Of a DNA stretch of 64,000 nucleotides, positions 12,601 to 26,500 are shown piece after piece. The notes below the pieces were generated by a model. It worked only from the letters and a program-made list of their open reading frames with translations. It had not been told where the DNA came from and did no database searches. Each line of letters begins with the position of its first letter. Position 1 is the first letter of the stretch. The DNA lies in contig JAJLRJ010000014.1 in NCBI GenBank assembly GCA_024195265.1, positions 25,585,181 to 25,649,180 on the forward strand, read 5' to 3'. Both the position numbers and the translations under genes were made by a program. The stretch is from Dendrophyllia cribrosa. Lineage: Eukaryota; Cnidaria; Anthozoa; Scleractinia; Dendrophylliidae.

Positions 12601-15600
12601 ACCTCTATAATACAGACATCTCTATAATACAGACACCTCAGATGCAGACACTTGGGTCCGTCCCATTGGTGTCCACGTATTAAAAAGAAGTTCAACTGTC
12701 TTATTTGTCAGAAGAAAATAAATACTGAAACAGATATATGTCAACTAAAAAGGTTTGTTTTTTCTTCCTTGCAGGAGTTGGTGCACGAGAAGCAAGCCCG
12801 TTTAAAGGAATCAATGAAGATGATGGGACTGGCTAATTGGATTCACTGGAGTGCATGGTTCACTAAAAACTTGTTGTTCCTTCTCATCTCCATTATTATA
12901 GTGACAGCCATGTTAAAGGTACAACTTACAAAAACCCTAAATCAATTAAATTGTATATGTTATGTACAGTAGTTCAAATTTCTCTTTGGTTTGAAAAATT
13001 TCAAACTACAATCGTGGCCAGAATGTTTGGGACACTTTTCATTTTTTCCTATTAAAACATAAATAACATATATCACCCACCCCACCCCCCTGAACAAAGT
13101 TGGGTGTCAGGAGTCAAACATGTCTTACAGATCTTCTTCACTTTATGTACTAATCAACCTTATTTACGGTGGGGTGGGGGGGGGGGGGGATGGGTTTGCA
13201 GGAAAAACATTGTAAGATGGTTTGGGTGAGCATTATTGCTCATTTTCAGTTTGTGTAAAGTTCTAAAAGGATATTAAAAAAATGGAGTGTCCCTAAACAT
13301 TCTGTCCACAATTTAAAATTAAAATTAAACTGGTTTGAAAATTTTTGAGACAAAGGGAAATAAAAATTAAACTGATTTGAAAATTTTCAAACCAACGAAA
13401 AATTTGACTTGTTAAAGACATGCATTTCTTAGGTGTACAATGAATGTTAAACCACCTAGAACAAGTGATACAAACAGGAAATCAGAGAATGCACTCTGTG
13501 GTAAATTTTAGCGATGAGAACAACCCAAAAATTTTCAACTGAGTGTTGGCCCTTAAGTAAGGAAATGGGAAATAGAAATGGTGCTTTACATACACTTAAA
13601 ATTGAGAATAAGATCGGACGTCAGCTTGTGAAGGGGCCTCAGGCAGACCCTATTGGTCCATTGTTGATCTCATCTCCCCCACCCCATCAATGAACAATGT
13701 ATGGCACTGAGGGTGGTCACAGCCAGGTTTTTGTTACGTCCTCAGTGGTTCTTTTACTTGCCCATCGGAGACGGAACCGCCATTTCTACGTAGTCATCTA
13801 AGCCACATGGGGACCACACGAAGCAAAAAAATTAAATTTATTGATCTTAGTGGATTCAAACCAATGACCTCTGGATTAGATCTTCCATTGCTCTACCATT
13901 TGATCTAGGTGGGTGCACAGAGCAGATTGTGAATGATAAGGTGGTAATTTGTGGCAATGAGAATGTGAAGGGTACGAGATCTTACACGTAGGGGTGACTT
14001 GTTAACAGTGAGTCCTTATAGTCATGAGTGCTTATCAACAAATTATTCAACAGGGGATGAAGATATTTGAGTTCTCAGATGGTTCTCTCCTCTTTGTGTT
14101 TCTTCTCCTGTACATCATAGCCAGCATTATGTTCTGTTTTCTTGTAAGGTATGGAATGTCAAAAAATACTGAAAATATAACTACCTTGACTTATCTATTT
14201 TCCCTATTTTTGAGGACTAATTTAGCAGTACTTATTGATTTATATAATTATACAGTCAACTCTTCCACATCCTAACCTTTTGAAACACAAAAGTGTTCAG
14301 TATCAAATTTCTCCTTGTGATATTAATAGATAATCAAGCCTAACAGGTCATTGAATTAAGAAATTTATCAATTTAGATCTAAGGGAAGAACTTTAAAAAA
14401 TGGCCCAATTTTTTCAAGTTGCAATCATTTCCATAACAATAATAATCTTTTTGACATGATCCTGGTCATCCAGCTCAGCCAAAGACAATAATAGTTTCGA
14501 TGTTAGAAATAGTTATAGTGATTGATAACAAAAATACACCATTATTGTTAGGTTTCCCTTAATAAAAATACTAAAGTTAAATATGTTTTACATAATTACC
14601 CATTTAATCAGGATGCCTCTTTAAGTTATCCCTGTTGCACATTAGTGACTAACTGTGCATGTAGGATGGACAGTTGGCGTTGGTCTGATCATCCAGATTT
14701 TTTTAAATTTAATATTTATTTACCAAGACAATTACATACAAAAGAGGATTACATACAAAATTAAGTCCTTACATCCTTTACATTAAAGCCAAACCCGCGA
14801 TATAAAAGGCGGATGGACTGTCCAACTCATGCAAATGAGCAAAATCTATTGTTCTTGTTCATTTGCATTAGATTCGGCATGGGGCTTTGCCCTTTTATAC
14901 CGCAGGTTCGCCTTTAACATGACATGTAAAGAGTTCTAAAAATAAAAGAAAATGACAATGTAGACTATTATCTAAATGAAATCTTTCCATTTTGTACAAC
15001 AGTGATGGAAGTTATTAGCACGAACAGCAATGTATTTTTCTAATTTAATTTTGTTCCTAACCACAATGAGAAAATCCGCAAAAAGATATTTACTATTGTT
15101 GGTGGCACAGTTAAATAAAAACTGCTGATCATCCAGATGGTTTTTGTTTGAAAGAGTTGACAGTAAATAAATTTACTGTTTACTGTACAGTAAAGCATCA
15201 GTTGCAAGCAGAGCAATGACTTACAGAATAAGTAAATAATGCAGATTGTTCTGGCTAGCCGATCCCTACACCAATATTAATTTTATTAAAACTTTTCATT
15301 ATTTATATAAATTATAATAATGTGCTTTGATTGCTTGTATACCCCCCCCGGGTATACCCACTTCGGTGCCTATAAAATATTGCAATTCACAGTATTATTA
15401 ACTTCGTTTGCAGTGTGTTTTTCTCAAGACCAGTGGTTGGCATGCTATTTGGAGCAGTGGCCTGGTATTGCTCGCTTGTTCCCTATCAAACATTTGCTCA
15501 GCAGGGAGCATATGAAGCTTTGTCAAGGTACAAATTTGACTTCACTTTATCGCGTTCGAAGAACGCAATCCTAATTTCGTGTTGGTTGTCCTGTGGTTTA

Positions 15601-17494
15601 TGTGCAGCAAAATTTTAGATTTTTTGGTAGACGGTCTTCCAAATGGCCGCCCCTATTGTTTTTTTTCAGGGGCTCATTTCCGCCGGAAATTCAATCGAAC
15701 GCGTCTCCATAATCTGTGATTACTGCTAGTATAGAATATAGCAGGGGAGACTATATGGAGTGTACCAAGGGAGACTATATGGGATGTACCAGGGGAGACT
15801 ATATGGGATGTATCAGGGGAGACTGTGGGATGTACCAAGAGAGACTATATGGGATGTCACCAAGGGAGACTATATGGGATGTACCAAGGGAGACTATATG
15901 GGATGTACCTGCAAGCTAGGGAGATTATGATTGTCTGTGGTGCCAAAAAAATGCACCTCAACAGTGTCTCAGGGTTGTAGCTCTAGTTATTTTGAAAAGT
16001 TAATAAAAATGCCAAGATGACTTTTAAATGTCATATCTTTGACAGTTTATTCACAACCAGATTATGTAAATCAGTTTATTGTAAAAAGTTTTTTTTTCAC
16101 AACAGGTCTGAGAAGGCTGCTTCTTGCCTTTTACCAAACACTTGCCTTGGAATTGCGGCTCGTATCATTGCCAAGTTTGAGAGCATAGAAGTTGGGTTGA
16201 CTTGGGACACAGTGGCCACATCACCTTCACCTGAGGACAACTTCAGCTTCACTTGGGTCTTAGGAATGCTCATTGTACAGACCTTGGTATTTGCTATCAT
16301 TACCTGGTATAGTATTCTTCATATCATTCACTTGAATAATAATACATACCAGGGCTGTCATTAAGATTTAAGACAGGCGTTGCTCTGATCTTAACACCCG
16401 TAACAAGCTTGTTGCTTTGTCGGTTAATTTAACCTATAACAGGCAAGATCACCCGTAACATCAAGGTCCCATCAAGTGCACTCACCCGCAACAGATGCAA
16501 CGGGTGATGGCCCTTAATGACAGCCCTGCATACATACATACCTTATTTAACGTGGAAATACACTTAGTTACAAAGCTAGTTTAACAAATGAATATAACAA
16601 TTTGTAACACAAAATAAGTGAAATTAAAAAAAGTGTCTTTTACTAACTTATCACAAATGTAACCCAATCAAGCCTACAAGCCTGTATTACATGCACCCTT
16701 ATAAAGAACTTAATAATTATTTGATTGAAAGACCCATGTTGGACCCATGTTGATTGAATACCTCCATAAAGGAGACACCTGGTATTAATTGGACTTAATA
16801 CATGTATCTACTTTGTAGGCAGTCCCAAAATTCTGTTTCCCTATTTACTGTCAATAAAGAATTCCTCTAACAAATATTATAATGAATAAATGAACATTGT
16901 GTTTTTGGTTAATAAAGTATATTTAAATGAAAAAAAAATGTAATTAATATGTAGATGTAGAAACGTACACCAGTTAAGAACATTCTGGGCCGAGGATGCC
17001 TGTTTAATAAAGCTCATCAGTTCTCTTACGTTTCTCAGACATCTTACTATTTTATCCTGTAAATTTGTCAAATGTATGCATAGAAATTTCTGGTTGTATT
17101 TACTTCATAATTTTGCCTCAGAATACAACAAAATGTGTCCTTAATCCCCCAGTATTCACTGTTTAAGGTACCAGTTTAAAACATTTTTTGGGTGAACATG
17201 CCTGAGACCACAAATCAATTTCAGATTGGACCTGCTCTCTCTCAGGAAGACTGTGGTAATTTATGGTACATTTAATTTAATCAGCATTGAACTGAGCCAC
17301 AATCTTGCAGTGTTTGGTTAACCTCTTTATGTGTGACTGTTATTCAGGTATATTGAGGCAGTATTTCCTGGCAGTTATGGCATTCCCAGGCCATTTTACT
17401 TCCCATTCACCAAGAGCTACTGGTGTGGAACATCTAGCGATAATGTCATTGATGTAGGAGCTGAACGGGTAAAGACCCAATCATTTTTGTTGTT

Positions 17495-17568
<74 letters not shown>

Positions 17569-20500
17569 CATCCTCATCCTCATCCTCATCATCATCATCA
17601 TCATCACCATCATCATCATTATCATCATCATCATCATCCACATCCTCATCCTCATCATCATCATCATCATCATCATCATTATCATCATCATATCATCATC
17701 TCATTTCCTGTACTTCTGATATAACAATCCTAATGCCATGATGGAACTGAGATAATCTGTGTTTTTTGTGTGTATTTGTTTATTTCTGAACATGTATTGT
17801 AACATCTGCATGTCAACTCTGTGCCTTCTTTTCAGTTAATCCCTTTTCAGCATTGTCCTTTCCAAACTATTATCATTGGCCCTTCATTTGACCAACTAGT
17901 CTGAAAGAAAAAAGGATGTTTTGCTAGAGCAAGCTCTCTTTTGACTGAATAAGTAATCCAATCCAAACACCAAAAAGTGGGTTGCATGGACACCTGATGA
18001 AATACTCAAGATTATGAGTGTTTGATATAGTTTCTTAAACCGATAATTAAATACAGGGATAACAAAGGGATAAAATCGCAAAAATCTATGCTAATTAAGA
18101 TTGGGTTTCCAACCCGGAGGGGTGGAAACTCTGCAAATGTTTGGGCGGGGTGTGCCGCTGGGACTCTGGGACCCTTAACTTAACCTATACTAGACCATTC
18201 TAGCTGCATTTCGCAACCCTATTCTAGACTAAACACCAAAAAACCGTACCCTATCCTAGACCTACGTGTATTCCAGACTCGCTATTTTCCAGAAACTCAT
18301 TCACTTTCACAGTCTAAGATGCCAGGGGGCAGTAAAAATGCCGTACTGCCTGCCGTACCAATTTTTAAATGCCACTTGCCAGTAAATCTCGTCTGGACTA
18401 AATTCTTCATGCAACAGATCAGTTTCGCGGAAAATGATACCCTATTCTACACCAAAAATCTCTGATTATTATACCCTATCCCAGACTACACTGCCTGAAA
18501 ACTATACCCTTCACAGCGGCACATACCTATATAGCTCATATATGGGAGTACCCCCCTCAGTACCCCCTCCGGGGAGGGGGGGGGGGGGAAAGTTCCAAAC
18601 CACCGTCATGCTTATGATTTTCTTGATGAATTATTAATGAGTTTGAGTTTGTGCTTTTTAAAGAGACTTTAAGTAAGCACGCAAGAAACAGCCCCAGAAA
18701 AATAACACTTGAGAGCAGCCTCTGTCTTCTGATCCCTTAGGTTTTATGATTGATTTCGTTAAAAAAAACTTTGAATCAATCTGGATTCATTCTATAGTAT
18801 CCTAACTTACATGTATTGACATTTATAAATGTCTTTTTCTGGCTTGATCTTTGTTGTTTAGGAAATGAATCCAGTGGAAAAGTCTGACAATCCAGATATT
18901 GAAGATGAAACCCATGACCTGCCAGTTGGCGTTGGTATCAAAGATCTCAGGAAAGTGTTCAAGGTAAACAAAATGCCAGTTGTTAATCAAATGATATTTA
19001 AACCTTTGTGCACTGTGTGGTATACATGTATATATAATGGGGTTCATATAAGAGGCTAGAGTCTGTAATTTGTCTCCATCCATGTTTGGTAAGGGCTTTT
19101 TATACAATGCAAATAGTTGAGACGTATTTTGCAATAATCTTAGACAAACAACATAGTCTAATTTAAGAATTATGCATAGCCATCTCCTTTTTTTTACACT
19201 GAAAAGGTATAATTCAAACCACTATAAATTAGAACATTTTTCTTTTTGCAGGGCTCGGCAGGTTCTAAAGTCGCAGTAGATGGACTGTCACTACAGATGT
19301 ACAAAGGACAAATCACAGCATTGCTTGGCCACAATGGAGCTGGAAAAACAACCACTATGTCGATCCTTACTGGCCTCTTTACTCCAACTTCTGGTTCTGC
19401 TCACATTAACGGCAAGAGTATATTAACAGATATGGATGCCATCCGAGAGAGCCTCGGGCTGTGTCCTCAGCATAATGTTCTTTTTGACAGACTAACTGTT
19501 CAAGAACATTTGGAATTTTTCATCAACTTGAAGGTATAAGCTAGTGTAGATTGAGACATGCTCAAAAGTGTTTTAATTTGAGATTTTGTTTACAATTTTT
19601 TGTCTTGACTCTGGTAAAAATTAAGTTGTATGTATAATGGTTGCCTATCCCCCCTGACTTCTCCTTTCTCTTCAACTCTGTTATTAATTCTTGGCTCTCC
19701 TGTCCACTCTATATCTTCCTTTTTCTCCTTCTCCTCCCTCTTTCCTTTCTCCCTACTTTTTTTTCCATCTCATCACACAGCTACCCTCTTCCCTCTCTCC
19801 CTACTATTTCTTCCATCTCGATCATCACACAGCTACCCCCTTCCCTTTCTCCCTACTAGTTCTTCCATCTCGATCATCACACAGCTACCCCTTTCCCTCT
19901 CTCCCTACTAGTTCTTCCATCTCGATCATCACACAGCTACCCCCTTCCCTTTCTCCCTACTAGTTCTTCCATCTCGATCATCACACAGCTACCCCCTTCC
20001 CTCTCTCCCTACTAGTTCTTCCATCTCGATCATCACACAGCTACCCCCTTCCCTTTCTCCCTACTAGTTCTTCCATCTCGATCATCACACAGCTACCCTC
20101 TTCCCTCTCTCCCTACTAGTTCTTCCATCTCGATCATCACACAGCTACCCCCTTCCCTCTCTCCCTACTAGTTCTTCCATCTCATCACACAGCTACCCCC
20201 TTCCCTCTTTCCCAACTATTTTTTCCATCTCATCTCATCTCATTGCACTGCTACCCCCTTTCCTCTTCCTGCCCCACCCTCTCTCCCTACTATTTCCTCC
20301 ATCTCATCACACAGCTTCCCCATTCCCTCTACCTACCCCTTCCCTCTCTTCCTACTCTTTCATCCATCTCAACACACAGCTACCCCCTTTCCTCTTCCTG
20401 CTCCTTCCCTCTGCCTACCCCTTCTCTACATACTCCCATTCCATACCCCATTTCTTTCCTTCTAATCTCCCTACTACTTCTCCCATCTCACTACATTTCT

Positions 20501-23500
20501 CCTTCACTCTACCTATGCCCCTTTCCTTCTACTCCCATTCCATATCCCTCGTCCTTTCCATTTCTTTCCTCCTCTCCCTACCACTCCCAGGTCCCCACAA
20601 GTCCTCTCCCCTCCACATATCCCTTTTCATTACATTAATTTCCATTCACTTTTTCTCCATCCCTCCTCCTTTTCTCCCTCCTCTACCTTAACTTGTCCTG
20701 CCACCTCACTATCTACTCTGTCTACCCCCTCCCTTCCCAGTCCATTTCCCCTCAACCATCCTTCTCTCTGTACTACTCCTTTAATCTCACTACATATCCC
20801 CTTCCCCCTGTCCACCCCTCCTCCACTCCTCCCAGTCCCATTTCATGTCTCAACCTTTCCTTTACTTCTCCAATGTCCTCTTTCCATCTCACAAAAATAC
20901 CCACTTCCGTTTGCCTGTCCCTTCCCCTTCCCCTTCCACTCCCATTTCATATCCCCATGTTTGCTTTCCCCCTTCTTTTGTAACAGACTGGGATAGAACA
21001 AAGGGCTATATAGACCTTGGACTGAATTTTAACATTCAATATGTTTCCAACTAAAGGGAACATTTGGCCAACAAGCACAGTTGGAAGTACTTCAGATGAT
21101 CAATGACATCCAACTGACTGATAAGATGAACTGGGCATCGTCTAAACTCTCAGGTGGAATGAAGAGAAAGCTAAGGTAATTATTGTTAGTAATAATAACA
21201 ATATGTTTCATCTGCAGTTCACATATACAGGTGTATATGATTTTCATATATTTATATTCAAGCATGAGACTTACTATTTATAGAAATATTCATTCAAATC
21301 AGTGAGAGTGATTCCTCCCATGATGTATTATATGAAGTAAATCTTAATATACTGTACATTGTCATTTTCTGTGTTCATAAGCTCATGTTTCTTTTGCAGT
21401 TGTGCTATTGCTCTCATTGGAGGGTCCCAAACTGTGTTTTTGGATGAGCCCACTTCTGGAATGGACCCTTATGCCAGGAGAGGGACCTGGGACTTGTTAT
21501 TGAAACACAAAGCAGGAAAGACCATTATCTTAACCACTCACTTCATGTAAGCATTATGTCCTTATGCATATGAAAAGTGGCATTTTATGACTACAACTCT
21601 CGTCACCATGAATATTCACAAAGTTAAAAATTGTTTTAGAAAGCGGAAGATTGAGGTACATGTAACCCGAAGTAAAATATTATACAATAGCATCAAAAGG
21701 AATATAATTACTGATATAGGCAATGAGAGGTTCAAGATAGCAGAAGGCTTCTGTAATTGCTTTCATTGGCTTTTCTTTGTTGTTTACACACACCTCAAAA
21801 TTTTTGCAGTCATTATATATAGTTGCAATTACATGTACACTGTGCATTAATCGCATTCATCACTACGAGGATCAGTCCATTATCTTAACCCTTTCACTCC
21901 CAGACTCAATTATGGAGACATGTACATGTAATGTAGATCTGAGAGTCTGTTGATGAAATCCTATGGTGTGACCATTCAAATGAAACCTCTTCAGCAGTAC
22001 TTTTGCATGGTACCATTTGTTCTAACTTTTGAGTCTGTTGTGAAATCCTATGGTGTGACCATTCAAATGAAACCTCTTCAGCGTACTTTTGCATGGTACC
22101 ATTTGTTTTTCAATATTTTGCAAAATGAAATTTGGGATTTTTCTTTAATTTTGATGTAATTGGCACTCTTGTGAGTTACAGGGTTAAAGCAGTGTGTAGA
22201 AGGTACTGTCAGTCGTGGTTATTTTTTTGACACTATTACATTGCACAATTTTCTTAGGGATGAAGCAGATTTCCTTGGTGACCGAATTGCGATCATGGCT
22301 GATGGGCAACTGAGATGTTGTGGAAGTTCTCTGTTTCTTAAGGGCAGGTAAATGTAAAATGACATGACATGGGCTGCTCATGGCCTGTGTTGTTTTCTTA
22401 GTCTAATTGCTATCTAATGGAACACACTTACAAAGAATCTCTTACCTTATTGAACTGTTCCCAATTCATGTATTGTTCATTGAGCTCTAAATGTTTTGAG
22501 AAAAATAAAATAAAGGGAGACTGAAAAGTTTCACTAACATCACAAAAAACCACATCTCATTCTCCATGTTTGAAGTGGTTCAATATATTATATGGATCTA
22601 CATGTATATACTGCAGTTGAAGGGGTTTAATAGTGTGGGTAAAGAAGAACACTTGACTATTGTAATCCTTGGCTTATTTACTTCCAAGAGGACCCACAAA
22701 AAAGGAAAAACTAAAAAAGAGAATACAACTTGAATTAGATTAAATAACATTGCCAATATTGTCTGGTTCCAGAAAATATCCATAACTCCCCCATGGAAGG
22801 TTATTGAAACTTCCAAGGGGGAAGGCATTCGCAAAAGCCAAAGATTTTAAAGGAAAGTATAAAGGTAAATTAGAATTTCCAGAGGGGGTGGGGTGGGGTC
22901 CAAACCAGAAAACCTTCTGTGTAAGTATGTGTAGCCATCCCCAAGGAAAACAGGAGGTTGGTATGGCTACACATAGGCTACTGTGGGAGGTGGGGGTGGG
23001 TATGGATATCTCTATTTATTTATTTTTTAATTTCCTGGTAGATATGGAGTTGGATATCACTTAACACTGGTGAAAAAGGAGAATTGTAATCCGAATTCAG
23101 TGACAAGTTTGATCTTAAGTCACGTACCAAATGCACAGCTTCTCAGTAGTGTTGGGGCTGAGATGGAGTTTGTTTTGAGCAGTGAACATTCCAGTGGCTT
23201 TGAGACTCTCTTCCAAGAAATAGAAAGTGAGTAACAAAGAATTAAATTATTTCATAATCAACTTTATTTCACAAGAGTTTAGATTTTTTAGGATAGATGT
23301 AAAAATAATGTCTCCTGGGAATATTTAAGAATTTTGACTCACTTGCTCTATTCATTCAACTTGTAGATAAGATGGAGGAATATGGCATTGCTAGTTTTGG
23401 AGTGTCTGTTACGACTTTGGAGGAAGTATTTATGAAGGTTGGAGAAGGCTCAGAAAAAACTGTGGATGATTTGTAAGTTTTAATATTTTTTAAAACTCTC

Positions 23501-26500
23501 CATTTTTACGTTGAGGTTCTTATATTAGATCAACATTTCAGTTACATTATAATTTGTAAAGGCTATATCATTTTTAAAAAGACACACCACAAATAGTGTT
23601 ACCTTATTAGATTATATATTATAATCATATTATATACACACACCAATTATACATGTATACATATACATGCAATAATAATATTTTGTCGTTGTCATCACTT
23701 GGACAGAGAGTGCTCAATACATAAAGTAAAGCAGGAATATATTTTTCACATTATGTGAGGTTACAAAACAGTAACTCGAGGTTCACGCTCAGTGGCAGTC
23801 TGATGATCGCCACCGAATGTGAAACTCAAGTTACTGTTTCGTAACATCACATCATGTGAAACATATATGTATACATATACATACATGTATATAATACATA
23901 ATTATACACTTAATTTTTGAAAGAATGTTGTCATATAAAAATAACAAATAGCAGTTAATTAGCTTAGTTAATGATATTCACTGAGGATAAAAGAAGAGAA
24001 ATGATTTATTCCTGAGATAAATATATTACGTAATATTAAAACGGATGTGTTTTTTTGGTAAGAAAGTGAACTCTATTCAGTTTGTCTCGGGTGTGGGACT
24101 TTATAATTCCTCAATTCTCTCTTTTTTATCACTGCACCTTTTGGGATTGATGTTCTTTGTTTGACGTTCTATGTTTGAGATAAATTAAATATAAATACAG
24201 TTGATTCATTACATGGCCAAGCTTTTTATCAAAGAGATGATTGCTTTGTTTATGATTTTCAGGGTTCATGATCATGAACTAAGTGGACAAGAAGCTCAAC
24301 AGATTGTAAATATAAATGAAGTTGAAGATGTACAGGCAGGAGGTGAGGTGCTTTCATTCATGTTTAATCAGGCATCTAAACAACGATTATGTCTTTGCAA
24401 CAGCAGCATGATCACTTCCCTTACAGTAAATTTAGTGACTGCATAATACATTCCTTGAATACGTATGCTCTTCTACAAATGCAGAAATTTGGGCGAAGAA
24501 AGTGTTACAGTATAAAAAGAGCACAAAAATACCACAAAGAGAAAGTTTAAAAGGGAATATTTTTGCATTGATTACCAGAAGTTGAATTCAGTCACCCAGA
24601 GTGAGGTAATTTGCTCGTTTAAAAGAGTTTTTCTATGTTTTGCGTTATGTCACCAGCTGTTGATATTAATCTGCCAAGCAGAATCCTATTGCCTGTTGAA
24701 ACAAAGAGTTATTTTGTTCTAATTAAAAGTTGGTTAAATTTGAATGAGAAAGGTAAATGTTTGTAAACAGTTAACATCGCTGTTGGTTCTGAATGTGACT
24801 GCTTGCCTATTTTACTTGGACAGGCTAAAAGCGTTTAACAACTTCGTTACTTTATTTGTGTCTTAATTTTTGACAATCTTTCTATTTACTGCTGCTACTT
24901 GAAACAAGAAAAAAAGTGACACACTCGAATGCCAACCCTGCAGTCTGGCCAATACCTTATGCATGCACACAGCCATATAACCCTAGCAGTGACAGTGGCA
25001 GCCATGGACAGCTGTTTCGTCCTAGTTGTCCATGGCTTCCACTGCCAGGGTGATATGGCTGTGTGCATGCGTAAGGTACTGGCCAGACCGCGGGGTAAGT
25101 GTTTGAGTGTGTCACTTGCTTTTTTTGTGTTTTTGCTACTTGAAAGCAGTTGAGATAAATAAAGGGACCTGTTAGACAAAACAGTTGAGGTTGCAACTAT
25201 TTTTTTACTGTCTCAGATTGTATTGAGTAAGTTTCGTAATTTTGATAAATTGAATGTTTCCTATTTGCTTGTAGTTAGGTACATTTATATAATTGCCATT
25301 ATTAACTTTTTTCTAGGGCTACAAACAGGCTTAAGTTAAAAATGGCAGAAGTACAAAGCAATGTTTGTGAAGAGATTCCTAAACTTTGCTTGTAGTACAT
25401 TAATATATAAAAATTGTCTTTATAAACCTTTTTTCTAGGGCTACAAACTGGCTTAAGTTTAAAATGGCAGCAGTACAAAGCAATGTTTATGAAGAGATTC
25501 CTAAACTCTAAACGTGACAAGAAAGCCATCATCACGCAGCTTGTTCTTCCTCTCATTATGGTTCTCTTTGGTTTGATGCTTATCACGACTATTCCCACAA
25601 GAGACAATGATCCACCACGTGTTCTCAAGCTCTCTAATTTAAGTGTCGATGGAGTCTACACCAGAGCCTTCTTTACAGACTACAGAAACTTGAGCTCTGC
25701 TGTTAAGAAGGAGACATTGAAGGTAATACTGATAGATCATTTTCATCTACGTAAGCATTTTTGTTCTGGCTTTAACCCTTTAAGCCCTTAGAGTGATCAG
25801 AATCAAATTTCTCGTTGTAATATCAATGCCTTATCAATCAAAAAGGACATTAGAATTAAGAACATGATCACACAGGGATTCTGACAGGGTGCGGGGAAAA
25901 AACTAAAATTGTGCGGGAGTTTTGAGGCAAATTGTGCGGGAAATAACGTCAATTGTGCGGGAAATTGTGCAGGATTGCGCAATCCTGTGACCAACCAAAT
26001 ATTCAATCACCAGTGTTCTAGCCAGGCCAAAAAAATATGTCAGGGAGGAAATTCTGCATAAATGAAAAATACAAATAGATGTTTTACTTTGGGGATTAAA
26101 ATGTACCCAGCAATCGCCAATTTGCGTTGTTTTTCTTCACCAAAGTTTATTTCTCTCAACAAAATCACATTGCGTGACACGATGAACTCGATCGGGTAAA
26201 ACCGAAATACCATATTTAAATGTATTGAAATATTTCCGATCTGTTGCGAGTTCCTTTATGAAAAATCCGTACATTTTATGTAGTTTGAATAATTTCCATT
26301 AAAGGTTCACACAATTTCTTCGAAAGTTTGCAGCAAAAACACAACTTCGGGATGTATGCAAATTGCGTGCTAAATGTAATTTGATAGCATGGTTGTTTTG
26401 CATTTTCCTGAATGAAAACGTCTTTCACTTGATTGAAAAAATCAAATCCAGTATTCTGCTCAAAACTTAATAATTTTCTCCTATCAATCCGAAGTTCCAG

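Larger units (their letters stand above)
11588..12774. other. Intron 8 contents
   Basis: Contains a TA-flanked miniature element (11687-12064), a GAAATCTCGGC...GCCGAGATTTC hairpin at 12240-12270, and a dispersed ATACAGACACCTC tandem repeat (12484-12650). Confidence 0.65.
12919..14053. other. Intron 9 contents
   Basis: Contains nested foldbacks (12969-13410) and a minus-strand tRNA-derived SINE (about 13635-13922). Confidence 0.65.
17469..18861. other. Intron 13 contents
   Basis: Contains the (TCA)n array (17496-17702) and a TACCCTATTCTAGAC-type dispersed repeat (18095-18600). Confidence 0.65.
19534..21056. other. Intron 15: polypyrimidine intron
   Basis: Nearly 1.35 kb (about 19640-20985) is C/T-rich on the + strand, with a 52-bp tandem array inside. 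The acceptor at 21056 is an AAAG with a poor local pyrimidine tract. Confidence 0.85.
24343..25438. other. Intron 21 contents
   Basis: Contains a foldback with 11-bp target duplication (24905-25134) and a 121-bp duplication of the 3' splice region of exon 22 (25267-25387). Confidence 0.7.

Noticed and set aside
13848..13918. Possible functional tRNA gene on the minus strand
   Set aside because: The anticodon arm and acceptor stem cannot be completed. The head continues into a body, as in a SINE.
14143..14148. Stronger-looking GTAAGG donor inside exon 10
   Set aside because: Phase would still be possible, but the next exon would be read as CVFLKT instead of the conserved FLVSVFFS.
17417..17741. 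Long Asp-, Met- and Ser-rich open frames
   Set aside because: They are translations of the (TCA)n microsatellite in different frames.
19630..20983. Several Ser/Pro/Leu-rich open frames
   Set aside because: They follow the pyrimidine-rich minisatellite and exist in two or three frames at once.
21906..22159. Recurrent frames with [15 protein letters not shown] and [10 protein letters not shown] words, also at 32199-32537, 37095-37571, 43980-44366 and 51056-51343
   Set aside because: They are the 88-bp repeat read in different frames on both strands. The period is not a multiple of three, so no repeat protein is encoded.
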